From Castanea sativa (taxonomy: Eukaryota; Streptophyta; Magnoliopsida; Fagales; Fagaceae), in the NCBI RefSeq assembly GCF_040712315.1, contig NC_134017.1, positions 54,531,136 through 54,595,135 of the forward strand: 64,000 nt of DNA, given 5' to 3'. The position numbers and the translations under genes are program-made. The number at the start of each line of letters is the position of its first letter. The first letter of the stretch is position 1. Below, in pieces: positions 1-11,839 of this stretch. The notes under the pieces are model-generated. The model was given only the letters and a program-made list of their open reading frames with translations, ran no database searches and had not been told where the DNA came from.

Positions 1-507
1 TAAAGGTATAGTAAATTAACTAGCATTTGGAAGACCTGAGAAACAAAAACTTAGCAATAAATTTACTACTGTATCAAAATATTGTGTATATTTAATTAAC
101 ATTTTTAAAATTTTTTTGAGAAGCTTTAAAATCAAGATCCAAGGTAATTGTTTCTTTATGAGATTATAGAAAATAACAATGCTAATATTCTTCTTAAACA
201 CCAAAGGCTAGATTTGGCTTTGGAGGAGAAGTAGACTGTAAAAATACCCACACCTTCGCAATCTAGGCTTCCTTCTTAGTTACTGGTGGCAAAGAATCCA
301 CCAAATGGCCTTGGAATTTGTAACAAAGAATGCAATTAATTTGTTCACTTATGCAAAATCTTCTTGTCTTTCATTGAAACTTTATAAAGAGATCACTAGG
401 AGATTCTAAAGAGAGCTAACATGATAGCCAAATGAACACTTGGATCATCACGGATTGCCTTTGAACTAAAATTTGATTTTACGCTATTAATCTACAGGAA
501 TTAAATG
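1..507. other. AT-rich DNA, no gene seen
   Basis: No reading frame resembles a known protein and no clear repeat boundary is visible. It is the left flank of the copia LTR that starts at 508. Confidence 0.6.
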
Positions 508-1521
508 TGTTAGGACATATGTGATTGGATGTTAGGAAAATATGTCAACATTTTATGCATTGGCTAATCCTTTGACAAAACGCACTTTACTTATAACTGG
601 GTAGATCTAGGATGTGTTTAATGCTTCAAGAAACAAGGTTTCAAGTTCAAGTCTTAAAATCATGCAAGTCTGTCCAAGAAACAAGTAAAGAAGTGTTGTT
701 CATTAAAGCTCGACAGCTAACTCGATAGCTAGCATCTATCGAGGTTTAAAAGAGCTATTTCAGCCCGAGGCTCAATAGCTACTCGACAGCTTGCGTATCT
801 GTTGAGGTTTATGAAATTCAGATTTTCAATTCTAATTTTCATCCAACCCGTGATTAGGTGTTTGGGCTTTCTTTTCTCACAACCCTAAACATATATAAGG
901 ATTATTTTAAGGGCTGTATCAGGTTGCACAGCTAAGAGCACAATTGCACAAGAGCATAATTCCACAAGTGTGACCGGAAACCTAGTTTGCCCTAATTCTT
1001 GAGAAGCTGCTGTGTTTGTACACCGTAGGGTTTTGTGACCAAACAACTTCGTGATCTTCATGTGTTGAAGAACAGAAGAACTTTGTAGCTAACATCCTTC
1101 TCAAGTTGGTGATCAAGTCGCGTACTGGGATCCGCGCATCTATTGGTTAGTCATATACTGGGAACCGTACATTGAAAATGAGAGATTGCCATTACAAAAT
1201 AAGTCCAATTGGGTATTAAGGTAAGGGTTCAACTTTAGGTTGGTATAAGGTATTAAGATTCCTTTACTTGTAACCGCTTATTTTGATAATAGTGAATTCT
1301 CGGGAGTAGTGACCTTAAAATCATCCGGTAGAGTTTTTGCCGTGTAGGTTTTTCCCATTCGTAAATAAATCACCGTGTCATTTAATTTCCACTGCATATT
1401 TCATTATTTGGTGATTTGTTCGTGCTGCCACACTTTTTGTATGTAATTAAACCTAATTAATTCACTTGGTTAATTAATTGGTTAATTTATCACAAGGGGT
1501 CAATACATTTTTGGCCTATCA
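508..1521 (+). repeat. Ty1-copia 5' LTR
   Basis: The segment starts with TGTTAGGACATATG and ends with CTATCA, the usual TG...CA form of an LTR. Two bases later comes a 12-base match to the initiator-Met tRNA 3' end, the copia primer site, and a copia gag follows. The matching 3' LTR is not in the window, so the element is truncated and no target duplication can be checked. Limits rest on the TG/CA ends and the primer-site spacing. Confidence 0.8.
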
Positions 1522-1523
1522 AG

Positions 1524-1535
1524 TGGTATCAGAGC
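1524..1535 (+). other. Primer-binding site (tRNA-iMet type)
   Basis: TGGTATCAGAGC is complementary to the 3' end of plant initiator methionine tRNA. It lies two bases after the LTR, as expected for Ty1-copia minus-strand priming. Confidence 0.85.
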
Positions 1536-1620
1536 GGGCACACTCTAATTAGGGTTTAATCTTTGATGTGAGATCTATTGACCCCTGTTTGTCACGGATA
1601 GAGAATAGTCACTCATTGTA

Positions 1621-2712
1621 CCACCTTTATTTGATGGAACTAACTATGCATATTAGAATGTAAGCATGAGAGCTTTCTTGCAGTCCTTAGATGAGAAGGT
1701 GTGGCAAACTGTGGAGATAGGCTGGACTAAGCTAAAAGAAGCGCCGGGCGATTGGGATGATGCAAAGATCAAGGCGGCTAACTTCAACAACAGAGCATTG
1801 AGTGCCTTATTTAGTGCGGTCATAAATGAGAAGTTTAAGAAAATCTCCTCCACTGAAACCGCAAAGGAGGCATGGACCATTCTCCAGAAAACCTATGAAG
1901 GAACCAAGACTGTCAAGGATTTGAAACTTCAGAGGCTCACTACTAGCTTCGAAGAAATCAAGATGAAGGAGGATGAGTCATTTGATGAGTTCTATGTTAG
2001 GCTCAAGGACATAGTGAACTCAGCATTCAATCTTGGAAAAACCATTCCTGAACCCAAGATTGTGAGAAAAGTGCTCAGATCTCTGCCCAAGATCCATGCT
2101 ATGATCACTACGATTGAGGAGTCAAAGGACATTGATAAAATTACTTTGATAGAACTTGTTGGAAATCTGCAGACCTATGAATTGGGTTTGTCTAGGCTCA
2201 GGAAGTCAAGCAAGAGTAAGAGCATGGCACTAAAGGCCAAAAGCAGTGACACTGATGAGTGTTCCGATAATGAAGATTCTAAAATGAAGTCCTACATCAC
2301 TAGGCAGTTCAAGAATTTCATGAAGAATGCAAATGCAAAGGGCTTCGACAAGGACAGTAGGCAATCAAGTTCTTCACAGTCTAAGAGCCAAGACAAAAGG
2401 AAGAAAGATGTTAGGGATGACGGTCAGTACACTGTTCCTTCAAGGCCTAAGTGTTTCGGTTGTCAATGATTCGATCATATAAAACAAGAGTGCCACACTT
2501 ATCTTAAGTCTATTGGGAAAAACAAGGCACTTGTTGCTACCTTGAGTGATACCGAACCTGAGAACGATTCCAAAAATGAGGATGTCGGAATCCTGAATGC
2601 CTTTACCACCACTGTCAATCCTACTGAAGGGATTGTAGAAAATGTGGATGAAGAAGAGGACTTGGTGGAGTCAAAATTTGAAAAGATGGATGAACAAGAT
2701 GACATCCACACC
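1621..2712 (+). pseudogene. Ty1-copia gag, broken
   Basis: The frame opens with the copia gag start motif PPLFDGTNYAY, then a TAG where this family has tryptophan. It continues from the ATG at 1666 as an open UBN2-type (gag-polypeptide) domain to 2469. The CCHC zinc knuckle is split by a second stop: CFGCQ, TGA in place of the expected glycine, then FDHIKQEC at 2455-2505. The same frame runs on through an acidic linker to about 2712. There, near DIHT, copia similarity ends and opposite-strand gypsy sequence begins. Protease, integrase and RT are absent. The two nonsense changes and truncation make it non-functional. Confidence 0.85.
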
Positions 2713-3535
2713 CCTTACATAACCCATTGGTGAACGCAGCAACGAGTATCTTGTCATCAGTTTCGTTAATTGAGAGGGCCTCCTTGTTAAAACGGGTTAT
2801 GTAAGATCTTAGCGTCTCATCTTCCCATTGTTTGATACTCATCAGGCATGCAGTGAACTTCTTATACCTGTGCCCCCCAATAAAGTGCGAGGCAAACTGT
2901 GCGCTCAGCTCCTTAAAGGTACTAATGGAGTTGGGCGCCAGCCTGCTAAATCATACCCTTGCAGGACCCTTCAGCGTAGTTGGAAAAGTTCAGCACATGA
3001 TCTCGTCTACCACACCTTATAGGTGCATGAGGATTTAGAATAACTCCAGGTGGTCCAAAGGGTCCTTCGATCCATCGTAGGTCTCAAGCTGCGACATACG
3101 AATCTTCGGTAGAAGGGGGAATGAAGTGACAAGTGCAGTAAAGGGTGAGTCTGTCCGATGGACCAGCTTGTCAAGATCGCTTGATACCCGTCCTCTGAGG
3201 GCATTCATAATGAAGTCCATCCGTTCCTTCATCATCTGCATTTTAGCAACCATGTATGGTGGAGTTGTATCTGCTATGGATGGTCGGCTAGTGTCTTGCT
3301 GCTCTTGTCTGCTTAGGGCGTTGCTGCCTTCGGGTCCTTCTCGATCCCTTCTCTTAGCGTTGGTACCTTCCTGCTCGTCCTCATGATTGTTAGGTTTTAC
3401 GTTCCTTTGGTGTAGTTGTTCCTCCAGGTTGTGGTTTTGCTTGGTGAGGCGTTCCACGGCTGCGGCCAGAATCTGTACTTATCTTTCAAGAGCGGTAATG
3501 CGTGGTTCGTCTCCTTGGTTGTTGGTGGTAGCCAT
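2712..3535 (-). pseudogene. Ty3-gypsy gag fragment, opposite strand
   Basis: Read on the minus strand from the ATG at 3535, the sequence encodes a plant gypsy Gag N-terminus. There is a Gln/Asn-rich leader, then LVHRTDSPF, then the retrotrans_gag core with TFPTTLKGPARV (about 2960-2990), FIGG and YITRFNKEAL (about 2770-2800), ending AAFTNGL. Several stops interrupt it, for example in the leader and around 3035 and 2950. The product is cut at about 2712 where it abuts a copia gag head to head. The same protein family is encoded at 27363-28240, but this is a different, more decayed copy. Confidence 0.8.
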
Positions 3536-3635
3536 TGAGCGAGTTAGTACCATACAACTCTTTGTTAGGGAAGTGGTAGTACAACTCCTACTACAATGAA
3601 GTTGTTACTACACGTTTCCCACAGACGGAGCCAAC

Positions 3636-4095
3636 TGATGATGCTAAAATCGTCAATAAGATGAATGGTCCTCAAGAAGAAGAGGACCTTATAGAGAGTA
3701 TCAGTGTGGTACCGACCAAATACCCTCCGAAGGTTAAGTTAGAGAATTTTTATAACTCTAGAGTGCCAGAACTAAGGCAAATTATGCATACCTTGATTTG
3801 TGAAGGTTTTGGGGTTTTTATAGTAGCGTAGAGCTGACGTTGGTTTCTTGATGGAAATGGTATTTCCTTGTAGGGAAGATCATTAATGCTTGTATTTTGA
3901 GGGATCATTTCCTTGTAGGGCTCCTTCTAATCGTGGTTGGACGTAGAATGTAAGGTACTTTTATGTTAGAATTCTTGGAGCCTACTCAGGTCACGTGGAT
4001 GCCACATGGTTTTGCCTCCCGTCTCTATCAGGTCCGTCCACCTTGAAGGATCCGTCTACATAAAAGGGTCTGTCCACCTTAGGGAGTCCCCATCA
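3636..4095 (-). repeat. Ty3-gypsy LTR (minus strand), approximate
   Basis: On the minus strand the segment ends GCATCATCA. It is followed by GTTGGCTCCGTCTGTGGGAA (3616-3635), the same LTR/primer-site arrangement as the complete gypsy at 27261-27290. A TGATGGGGA at 4095 matches the start of that element's LTR, so I take it as the start here. That boundary is uncertain, because GTCCGTCCACC-like sequence continues a little beyond. It belongs with the gag fragment at 2712-3535. Confidence 0.6.
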
Positions 4096-4379
4096 TTTTG
4101 CCTTCCGTTCAAGACGAGACTCTGTCTACTAGGTTTTTTATTGTCAAGCTATCCAAACCGTCTCTTTCGGTATCACCGTTGCTTTATAATTAACTTAGTG
4201 AATTGGATCCGTCTGCTATGGGATTTATGCCTATTACTAAAGGTAAAAAGGAGCTGGCAGTTTCTCTATTTCAAGTTGGTCTCTTTTAGGCCATTATGCT
4301 TTGTTTTGTTTTTCAGTATTCTTTATTGCTCCATATTATTATTGAATTTGGAATTTTTCCTACCCAAGTGTATAACTTA

Positions 4380-4788
4380 GAGCATTCACAGTAAAGCATC
4401 TTAAAATTTTAGCTTTTAGCAACTCAAAACACTACTTTATCTATTTTAACAACCCACTTTATAATACACCCTACAACAAAGATTTTATATTCACATTCAA
4501 CACATTAAAATAATATAAACAACACAATAAAATAATATATATAACACAATAACCAACAATCACAACCATCAATACATTAAAATACTTTTTTTTTAACACT
4601 CTACATTAAAATTTTTTTTTTTTTTTTGTTTTAAGTTTTGAGTTACAATGGGCTGCTATCTATTGCAACTCACTGTAGCTCAAAGTTAAATTTTTTTAAC
4701 TTTAGCTGCTTTGTTGCAGCCAAAGTTTTGGAGAATTGGTTGCTAAATTGACTTTTTTGTCAATTTAGAAACCTCACTGAGGATGCTC
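4380..4788. mobile_element. PIF/Harbinger-type MITE with TTA duplication
   Basis: The ends are inverted: GAGCATTCACAGT at the left and, reverse-complemented, GAGCATCCTCAGT at the right. Both sides carry the trinucleotide TTA (4377-4379 and 4789-4791), the target preference of PIF/Harbinger elements. It has no coding capacity. Removing it rejoins intron sequence that matches 8296-8312 of the second CUL4 block. Confidence 0.8.
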
Positions 4789-4810
4789 TTATAGTATTCT
4801 GGTTATATTG

Positions 4811-5830
4811 TGTTACGTGCTTAGTTTTTATTTAATTATTTAATATTTTATTTTTGTTATTAGGAGTTGGATAATCAGATAATAAATAGATAAATTGTTA
4901 GCTTAGTATTTGAATAAATCTTATCTACTTGTTGTAGATAAAAATTATGTTTCTTTTGAATTTAAATGTTAGTTTTACCTTGTAAAGCCATCTATTTATA
5001 TGGCTTGATGCTGATTAATAAAGGAAGCGGAAAAATATAGTATTATTGAGTGAATATTCATCTGGGAGGTCTAGACTCCCTCGAAGATCAATTGGTTCAT
5101 AACAATTGGTATCAAAGCAAGGCAAGAAGGAACAATGGTTGGAACAATTGTTGGAATGCATGGAAAAACTGAAAGAGATACAATCTCTAGTATCAAAAAA
5201 ATGCAAGTGATATGCAAGTCTTAGATATGAACAAGAGACGCCAACTAAAGAGCAAACTCCAAGATAAGAAGGCATGAAGGAACAATGGTTGGAACAATTG
5301 TTGGAATGCATGGAAAAACTGAAAGAGATACCATCTCTAGCAGTTGAAAGTATAAAAATAAAAAACAAAAAAAAATGCAAGTGATATGCAAGTTCTTGGG
5401 AAAGATCCTTTAGGTCTTATGCAACAATCATTTCCAGATTAAACACAAGGGCTGATTTCTCCACAAGGGTTGATTTCAAGGGAGGAGAAATGTTACTTGC
5501 TTAGTTTTTATCTGATTATTTAAGATTTTATTTAATTTTAAGATTTTATTTTTGTTATTAGGAGTTGGGTAATTAGAAATGAATAGGATAAATAGTTAGT
5601 TTAGTATTTGAATAAATCTTATCTACTTGTAGATAAAGATAAGGTTTCTTTTGAATTTAAATGTTAGCTTTATCTTGTAAAGTCGTCTATTTATATGGCT
5701 TGATATTAATTAATAAAGGAAGCGGAAAAATTGATTAATAAAGGAAGCGGAAAAATATTATTATTGAGTGAATATCACTTAGGAGTTCTAGACTTCCTTA
5801 AAGTTGTAGGGGTGAATTGGGTTTGTAACA
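4811..5830 (+). mobile_element. TRIM-like non-coding LTR retrotransposon
   Basis: The left LTR is 4811-5104 and the right LTR 5491-5830. Both begin TGTTACNTGCTTAG and end TAACA, and they are alike throughout. TGGTATCAAAGC (5107-5118) is a tRNA-Met-type primer site and GGGAGGAGAAA (5480-5490) is the polypurine tract. The interior is only about 390 bp and codes for nothing. It contains a 65-bp unit twice (5127-5191 and 5277-5341). Flanks TATTG/TGTTG agree at 4 of 5 bases as a target duplication. The right LTR also repeats a short piece near 5717-5755. It is inserted in an intron of the CUL4 remnant. Confidence 0.85.
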
Positions 5831-6186
5831 TGTTGTAAGTCTTGTGCTACAGACTCTTGTTTTGGTGCTCTTTAATGATGCTGAGAGGATAAGGAACTAA
5901 GGAGGACTTCGTAGTCCCTTGCGTGTGGAAAAGTTCGAGTCCTACAAAAGGTTGGTAGTCAAGCATTGCAGGATGCGTGTTTAAGAGAAACCTACTTGTG
6001 AAATTTTAAGTGTCGGATTATTTATTTATTGGTTAACTATTTCTGCTTTCCATAAATGTATGCGCCACAAATGCCTAAGGGTAGGGACGTAGAGGATGAT
6101 GATTCATTTGTTTTCAATGATGTATTTACTGCTCGTCTTTATCTATCAAGTCATTATTTCTGATATATTTGGGCTTCTTTTCATAG

Positions 6187-8234
6187 AACCGACCTGCTGA
6201 GCTGATTACGAAATTTCTCGATGAAAAGCTTCGTGCTGAGAAAAAGGGTACTTCTGAGGAAGAATTGGAGGGTACTCTTGATAAAGTTTTAGTTTTATTC
6301 AGGTTAGTTTGACTATTGGATTAAGTAACAGCTCTATTGTCTGGTAATGCTTGTTCTTGCTACTATTTACGTCTCATGTTTTTCATCAAAATGACAGTAA
6401 GAAACATGTCATATTCTTGCTTATTAATGAAGGGCAAGGATGTGTTTGAAGCATTTTATGAGAAGGATCTTGCGAAAAGGCTGCTTTTGGGAAAGAGCGC
6501 TTCCATTGATACGGAGAAATCAATGATCTCTAAGGTTAAGCATTGATTTTTGGGACTTACATATATTTGCTGCATGTTCTTCATCTATTCATTATGCTAA
6601 CAAGTTTTTGTTGCTAATGCAGCTAAAGACAGTGTGGCAGCCAATTTACAAACAAACTTGAAGGAATGTTCGAAGTACACACATTTGTTAATCTATAAAT
6701 TTCGGGTTTGAAAATTGTCAATTATCACTATTGCTATTAAAGATGATTTCAAATTGTGGTCTCTTTTTTTGGGGGTGGAGAAACCTTTATGGAAAGGCCC
6801 CCTTCCAATTCAAATCCTTCAATTTTACTCCAGATGTAAGACACATTTAATCCATTGGTCCTAAAAAGAACACATGAACCACACAAAAGCAAATATATAC
6901 CACATTTCTCACATTGGCTAAAAATGGAAGGGAATTGGAGGGTTTGAATGGGAGGGGATCCTATCCCAACATTTAATATCATCTAGATGATGTGGCCTCG
7001 ATGATGTGTTGATGTCATGAATGGGATGGCAGCTTTTGTCCTATTTTCTAAATCTGAAGTTTACACTAGGGTCTTACTTGGTTTGATGGAAGAACCCGTT
7101 CATTCCAGGTTTAAGCTATGCAGTCTACATATTAAATTATGGATTAGTACCTAGGTCTAGGCCTAACTTTTGGTGGATTTATTACGGGAGCATGTGTTAG
7201 CTTGCAATTCTCTTGAGCGATGTAAGAATCATTTAGACATACAAAATTCATGTTTTACCATTAATCCACATTTAAGATTCTCATGTGACCAAGTGTTTGC
7301 ATCCTGAGTACTGGATCAACTTTTTAATGCAGCACTGTGCTGACAAATTATTGCCTACTGTATTGTGTATAATTTGTACTTCATAAAAAAAAGTATTGTG
7401 TGAAATTTGTATAAGTGAAGTTCAGCAAGAGGGAGATGAAGTGTTGGGTTGACTTTCTACAGTAAGAAGTTCATCATATGAGCTTCTGTAGTCAATTTGT
7501 TAGCCTCTATATTATCCATATCACTTCGTTAGCATGATTTTGCAGCGCGCATTTTGAGCTTTTATCTTTGAAAAAGCTTAGTAAATGATTTTTCTATTCC
7601 CCGTTAAGAAACATTCACCATCTGAGCTTTTATAATGAGTTTGTATGGGTTAGTTAATGATAGTTTCTGCGTTGATTTTGTGAAACATTTTCAGGAAGTT
7701 GAATTATCCAAAGAAATAAATGAATCCTTCAAACAATTATCCCAGGCCAGGACAAAACTCCCATCCGGGATTGAGTTGGGTATACTTGTTTTAACAACAG
7801 GGTAGGTCTTACTTTGTTCATTATTTTCAAACACAGTCAGATTTTTCTTCACTGAATATTCCCAAGTAGCTTCATTGGTTTTGGATGACTAACTGCAGGT
7901 ACTGGCCAACATATCCGCCCATGGATGTTAGACTTCCTCATGAATTGAATGTCTACCACATTGGGGGAAACCCCCATATAGCTCTTTCAATTGTAGGTTG
8001 TTTCATTGTGCTTCTGAGCAGCTGTCTCAATCTATTCTTTTGCTTGGTGCAATAGTACATTTTCAAGGAGCTCTGCTTAAGCAAGTACAGTGGGAGGCGC
8101 TTAATGTGGCAAAATTTGTTAGGTCATTGTGTGTTAAAAGCTGAATTTTCTAAAGGTAACAATGAGCTGGCAGTTTCTCTGTTTCACGTTGGTCTCTTTT
8201 TGGCCATTATGCTTTGTTTTGTTTTTCAGTACTC

Positions 8235-8282
<48 letters not shown>

Positions 8283-9304
8283 GATTTTGTCGACCCAAGT
8301 GGACAACTTATAGCTTTCAAGATATTAACGACTCCACTGATGGACTATTGAGTTTTGGTTTCCACTCACATGATGGAACTTGAAGTTAACATTGCATTGA
8401 TGGGAGCAGGTAAATGCAATACAGATGAAGGAAACAGTGAAGAAGAATATAAGCACCACAAATGACAAAACGAGTTTTTCAGGACCGTCAATATCAGGTA
8501 CCTATGTTTGTGATACTATTCTAGGAAAAATTTGCTAAATAGCATAATTTTAGGAAAAATTGGCTAATAGCACCTGACCAAACTTATTTACTTATGTAAC
8601 GCTTTTTTGGAACTCGAGCTTATCAAATTTGGGTTCCAAAGGAAATGCTACATAACCAAATAAGTTTGGCCGGTAATTTTTTCCTAATTTTATCCTAAAA
8701 TTATGCTATGTGGCAAAAAAAGGCCTACTATTCTATATAGATATATGCACATACAAAATATTATTCTAGATTCCCAATTGAAACTTAACTTTTCTTATAT
8801 AATTTGTTTTCTTGTTAAACCATAGGTTGATGCTGCAATTGTACGAATATTGAAGACTAGAAAAGTGCTCAGTCACACACTTCGGATAACTGAACTCTTC
8901 CAACAGGTAACTGTTTTCTGCTTTATTTATCTTTTTCTTTTAATATTGAGATCTCTACAAAGTAGGGCCCAGGCAAAATCAAATATCATGGCAGGCATGG
9001 CTAATTGGCTTCCATGTAAGAAGAGAAAATGGTTAATTTTACGAATCATTGAATTTATGGAAGCCCCTTCTGAACTCGGATTCATTAAACACAATGTGAT
9101 TGATGACCCTGATAGGCATAAAATGGACAGCCAAACTATTTTAAATTTAAAATGAATTCGATTGTATTAGTGATGTGGGGATTTGTTTTTTTTTCCTTCT
9201 CCTGTGAACAGCTCAAATTTCCGATAAAGCCAGCTGATTTGAAGAAACGGATTGAAAGCCTTATTGACAGGGAGTATCTAGAGCGTGACAAGAACAACCC
9301 GTAG
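6187..9304 (+). pseudogene. CUL4: CUL4 (cullin 4) partial copy B, C-terminal half
   Basis: Exons with GT-AG borders encode the C-terminal half of plant cullin 4. They lie at 6187-6302 (NRPAELITKF start), 6433-6534 ([13 protein letters not shown]), 6623-6675, 7695-7801 (VELSKEINESF), 7899-7960 (YWPTYPPMDVRLP), 8056-8188, a scrap with SFQDINDST at 8312-8341, 8410-8497 (VNAIQMKETV), 8826-8906 (VDAAIVRILKTRKV, the region of the NEDD8-acceptor lysine) and 9212-9304. Defects: a 2-base deletion in the 6623 exon shifts the frame; the exon set from TVVLML to APLYRIK is missing; CAG has become TAG six codons before the normal end. Retained introns mark a genomic duplicate. An AT-rich intron and an ATT microsatellite (8238-8282) lie inside. 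Confidence 0.9.
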
Positions 9305-9690
9305 ATATACTATTAATTGGCATAATCAATCTTTTTTTAATCTATTTGTAAAACCACCTTTTTGACTTCTACGCCAACTAAAATTTTATTATCAACATTT
9401 TAAGAACAACAAATTAATAAATTAAATTTTTATTATTTGTTATGATATATTTCCACAAATTAAGGGATAACATTTCACAACTATTTAATTTAAATAAAAC
9501 TAAAATTTTATCATTAAAATTTTCTAAACTTAAATTGTACCAAACTAACATTTTTTTTTCCTCAAGTTGCGTCTTATTAAATTAATTAATATTTTATTAG
9601 AATATTAAGCTACAAAATTCTTGACTAAGGGATAAGATCTAATTTAGATAAAACTTTGTTATCTAAGTTTTAGAAATTTAATTTAGTGTG

Positions 9691-9723
<33 letters not shown>

Positions 9724-10146
9724 TACTATTACTTAATTAAACAAGATTACAACTATAAAAGGAAGAAATTTACAAGCATAGAGTCTTCTGCAAGGCCTAA
9801 GAACTACTTGGTCTCTTAGGGACTTCTAGATCTCCTAAGAATCTAAGTACATATGAACTTAGAAATGACTTTTGGTATGTTGTAAGTTGTAAGTGGTTGA
9901 TTTCTTGTAGATAAGCCACTATTTATACTTGAGATCTTGACAGTTATGCTTAATTTTACTTTCCACGTGTTGCTTCTTGGTCAATTCTCTTGGCCAATTA
10001 ACTCTTTGCTAACTGAGCTTGGTAAGCTCTCGTAACCGCTCTGAAAAAACTATCATCGTGTTGTTTTATGGCTACAGACATCCACTTTGTAGATTTTTAT
10101 AACCAATCCAAGTAACTATCCATATCTCTTGAGATAACTACCTTAG
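9305..10146. other. AT-rich DNA with a TA microsatellite
   Basis: No coding signal is seen. A run of TA dinucleotides lies at 9689-9714. The rest is the 3' flank of the CUL4 remnant. Confidence 0.6.
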
Positions 10147-10720
10147 AATTAGGGTTGTAAATGAATTAAGTCATTCATAAATAACTCGGACTTGACTTAA
10201 TAAAAAACTTGTTCATATTTGTGTGTTTATAAACAAGTCAAGCTTGACCCTAATTTGAATAAACAAGCCAAGTCCAAGCAAAAAAAAAAATCATGAACAA
10301 GTTCATGTATAATAAGGCTTGATATAAAAATAAACTAAGCTTAGGTTAGTTTATGTGCTTACTAATAAGCTTGATATGAACTTGAAAAATAAACTCATAT
10401 TTACCAAGTCTTTAATTATTTGGAAGTTGAGACCACATGTCTAAAACCAAATGAACTTGATAATGTGCTTAATATGAGTTTGATGTTGTACTTGTATTGG
10501 ATTTCGAGCTCAAAAAATTGATATTGAGCCCAAGTTTGGCTTGATTAATAAATCAAGTCAAGCCATGCTCAAGCTTTCAAACTATCTAACAAGCTCAAGC
10601 CCAAAAAATTTGTGTAGACTTGCTTCGAGCTCTGCCAAGCTTGAAATTTTTACATTTATTGCCAAGCCAAGCTTAAACATTCAATACTTGATAAAACTTG
10701 ACTCGTTTTCAACCCTAATT
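10147..10720. mobile_element. Terminal-inverted-repeat element, 574 bp
   Basis: The left end AATTAGGGTTGTAAATGA and the reverse complement of the right end, AATTAGGGTTGAAAACGA, are near-identical. Between them are many internal copies of words such as CAAGCTTGA and its complement, which could fold back. No protein is encoded. The class is undecided because the target duplication is obscured by the AATT ends. It resembles a non-autonomous DNA transposon. Confidence 0.55.
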
Positions 10721-10865
10721 AAAATCACTAGATTAATGCCAGTTTTCATCTTGTCTTTAACCCATAATACAATTTAACATGACCAGACGAACATGTCATT
10801 GCTTTCTTTCCACGTGATCGTAACCTGTTTTATTTTCAATCCCAACAAACATATTAACACACTTT

Positions 10866-11075
10866 GGTGGCGTTTGGATCCAGCGTTCACGTCTGCATTT
10901 CAGTGCTTTGAGCATTTTTAGCTTCTTTTTTTTTTTCAGCCGCAGTTGTTGACCAATTTAGCAGTGAACAGTGCATCTGTGCACTGTTCATAGGTCCCAC
11001 AAACTCCACTTTTCAGACACTTTTCATTAAAAATGGGTCTCACGTCACTATTCATCCAAAGGCATCAATGCAATG
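10866..11075. mobile_element. Truncated MITE, same family as 49504-49743
   Basis: GCGTTTGGATCCAGCG opens a segment that shares an order of words with 49504-49690: a T-run, CAGCCGCAGTTGTTGA, GTGCACTGTTCA, CACTTTTCAG and TTAAAAATGGGT. The right terminal repeat seen in the other copy is missing here, so this copy is cut at its right end. Confidence 0.6.
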
Positions 11076-11830
11076 CCTCCTCACACTTCACAGTTTTTTT
11101 TTTTTTTACTTCAACCTCAAAATTTCTAATAAAAGGAAATAGTCCCTCTCATGAACACTCACCCCCCAACATTTCACTCTCACTTCATAAGAGAAATTAT
11201 GGCACAATATGTTTGATACTTCAATATTTCTTTTTTCTTTTTTTTTATTCTATCTAGAAGAATATCTAATTCAAGAAACTAACGCGATTTTTTTTTGAGA
11301 AACTACAATTGCAACTTTAAAATCCCTTTTCTTAGTAACTTTACACTGGCCTCTTATTGTGGCACATTGGCATAGGAGAATTCACTAGATAATATTAAAG
11401 ATTTAACCCATGGCAAATATATATATGAACCATTCTTATCAAATTTCCCATTTGAATCAAACAGGTGAGAAGTGTTTAGACTTCTAATTTGGGAAAGAGT
11501 TCATTATCCTTGATGAAGGGTCTGACCACACAATAATGAATGTAAGTGAACAGTCTCATTTTATACTTAATAAAAAGTTACATTCTTACATTTTACAGTA
11601 TTACATTGAATAATTAATAACCAATATTATTGTTATTATTATTATTTTTCTTTACTATCAACGGAAAATATCATTGAATTAATAAATTAAAAAACCTTTC
11701 ATCTAATATCTGAAACTTGAATATTTCAAAAACTAATATCCAAATTTATTTTGGTAAAGCAGTCTTTTATTGATAAGATAACAGCATTACAAAAAGAGGC
11801 CATTAAAGACCCAATCAAAAAATATCAGAG
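11076..11830. other. AT-rich DNA, no gene seen
   Basis: Low-complexity A/T stretches and a short ATT run at about 11630-11647. No protein similarity recognised. Confidence 0.5.
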
Positions 11831-11839
11831 ATGTAGAGA

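Larger units (their letters stand above)
4220..6150 (+). pseudogene. CUL4: CUL4 (cullin 4) partial copy A
   Basis: Exon pieces of plant cullin 4, the scaffold of CRL4 ubiquitin ligases, can be read in order. TKGKKELAVSLFQ is at about 4236-4275. At 5853-5950, TLVLVLFNDAE is joined, with a gap, to DKELRRTS, stop, SLACGKVRVLQK. KGRDVEDDDSFVFN is at about 6071-6150. Intron sequence is retained, so this came from genomic DNA and not from an mRNA. The expected block with LSFQDIKDST is missing between FNDAE and DKEL, a TAG interrupts the second exon, and one base is lost near 6143. Two mobile elements (4380-4788 and 4811-5830) sit in the former intron. The N-terminal half of the protein is absent. 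Confidence 0.85.

Noticed and set aside
3126..3599. Plus-strand open frames over the gypsy gag fragment
   Set aside because: They are shadows of the minus-strand gag and have no family resemblance of their own.
10541..10777. 78-residue open frame
   Set aside because: It lies in the AAGCTTGA-rich inverted-repeat element and has no conserved domain or codon signal.
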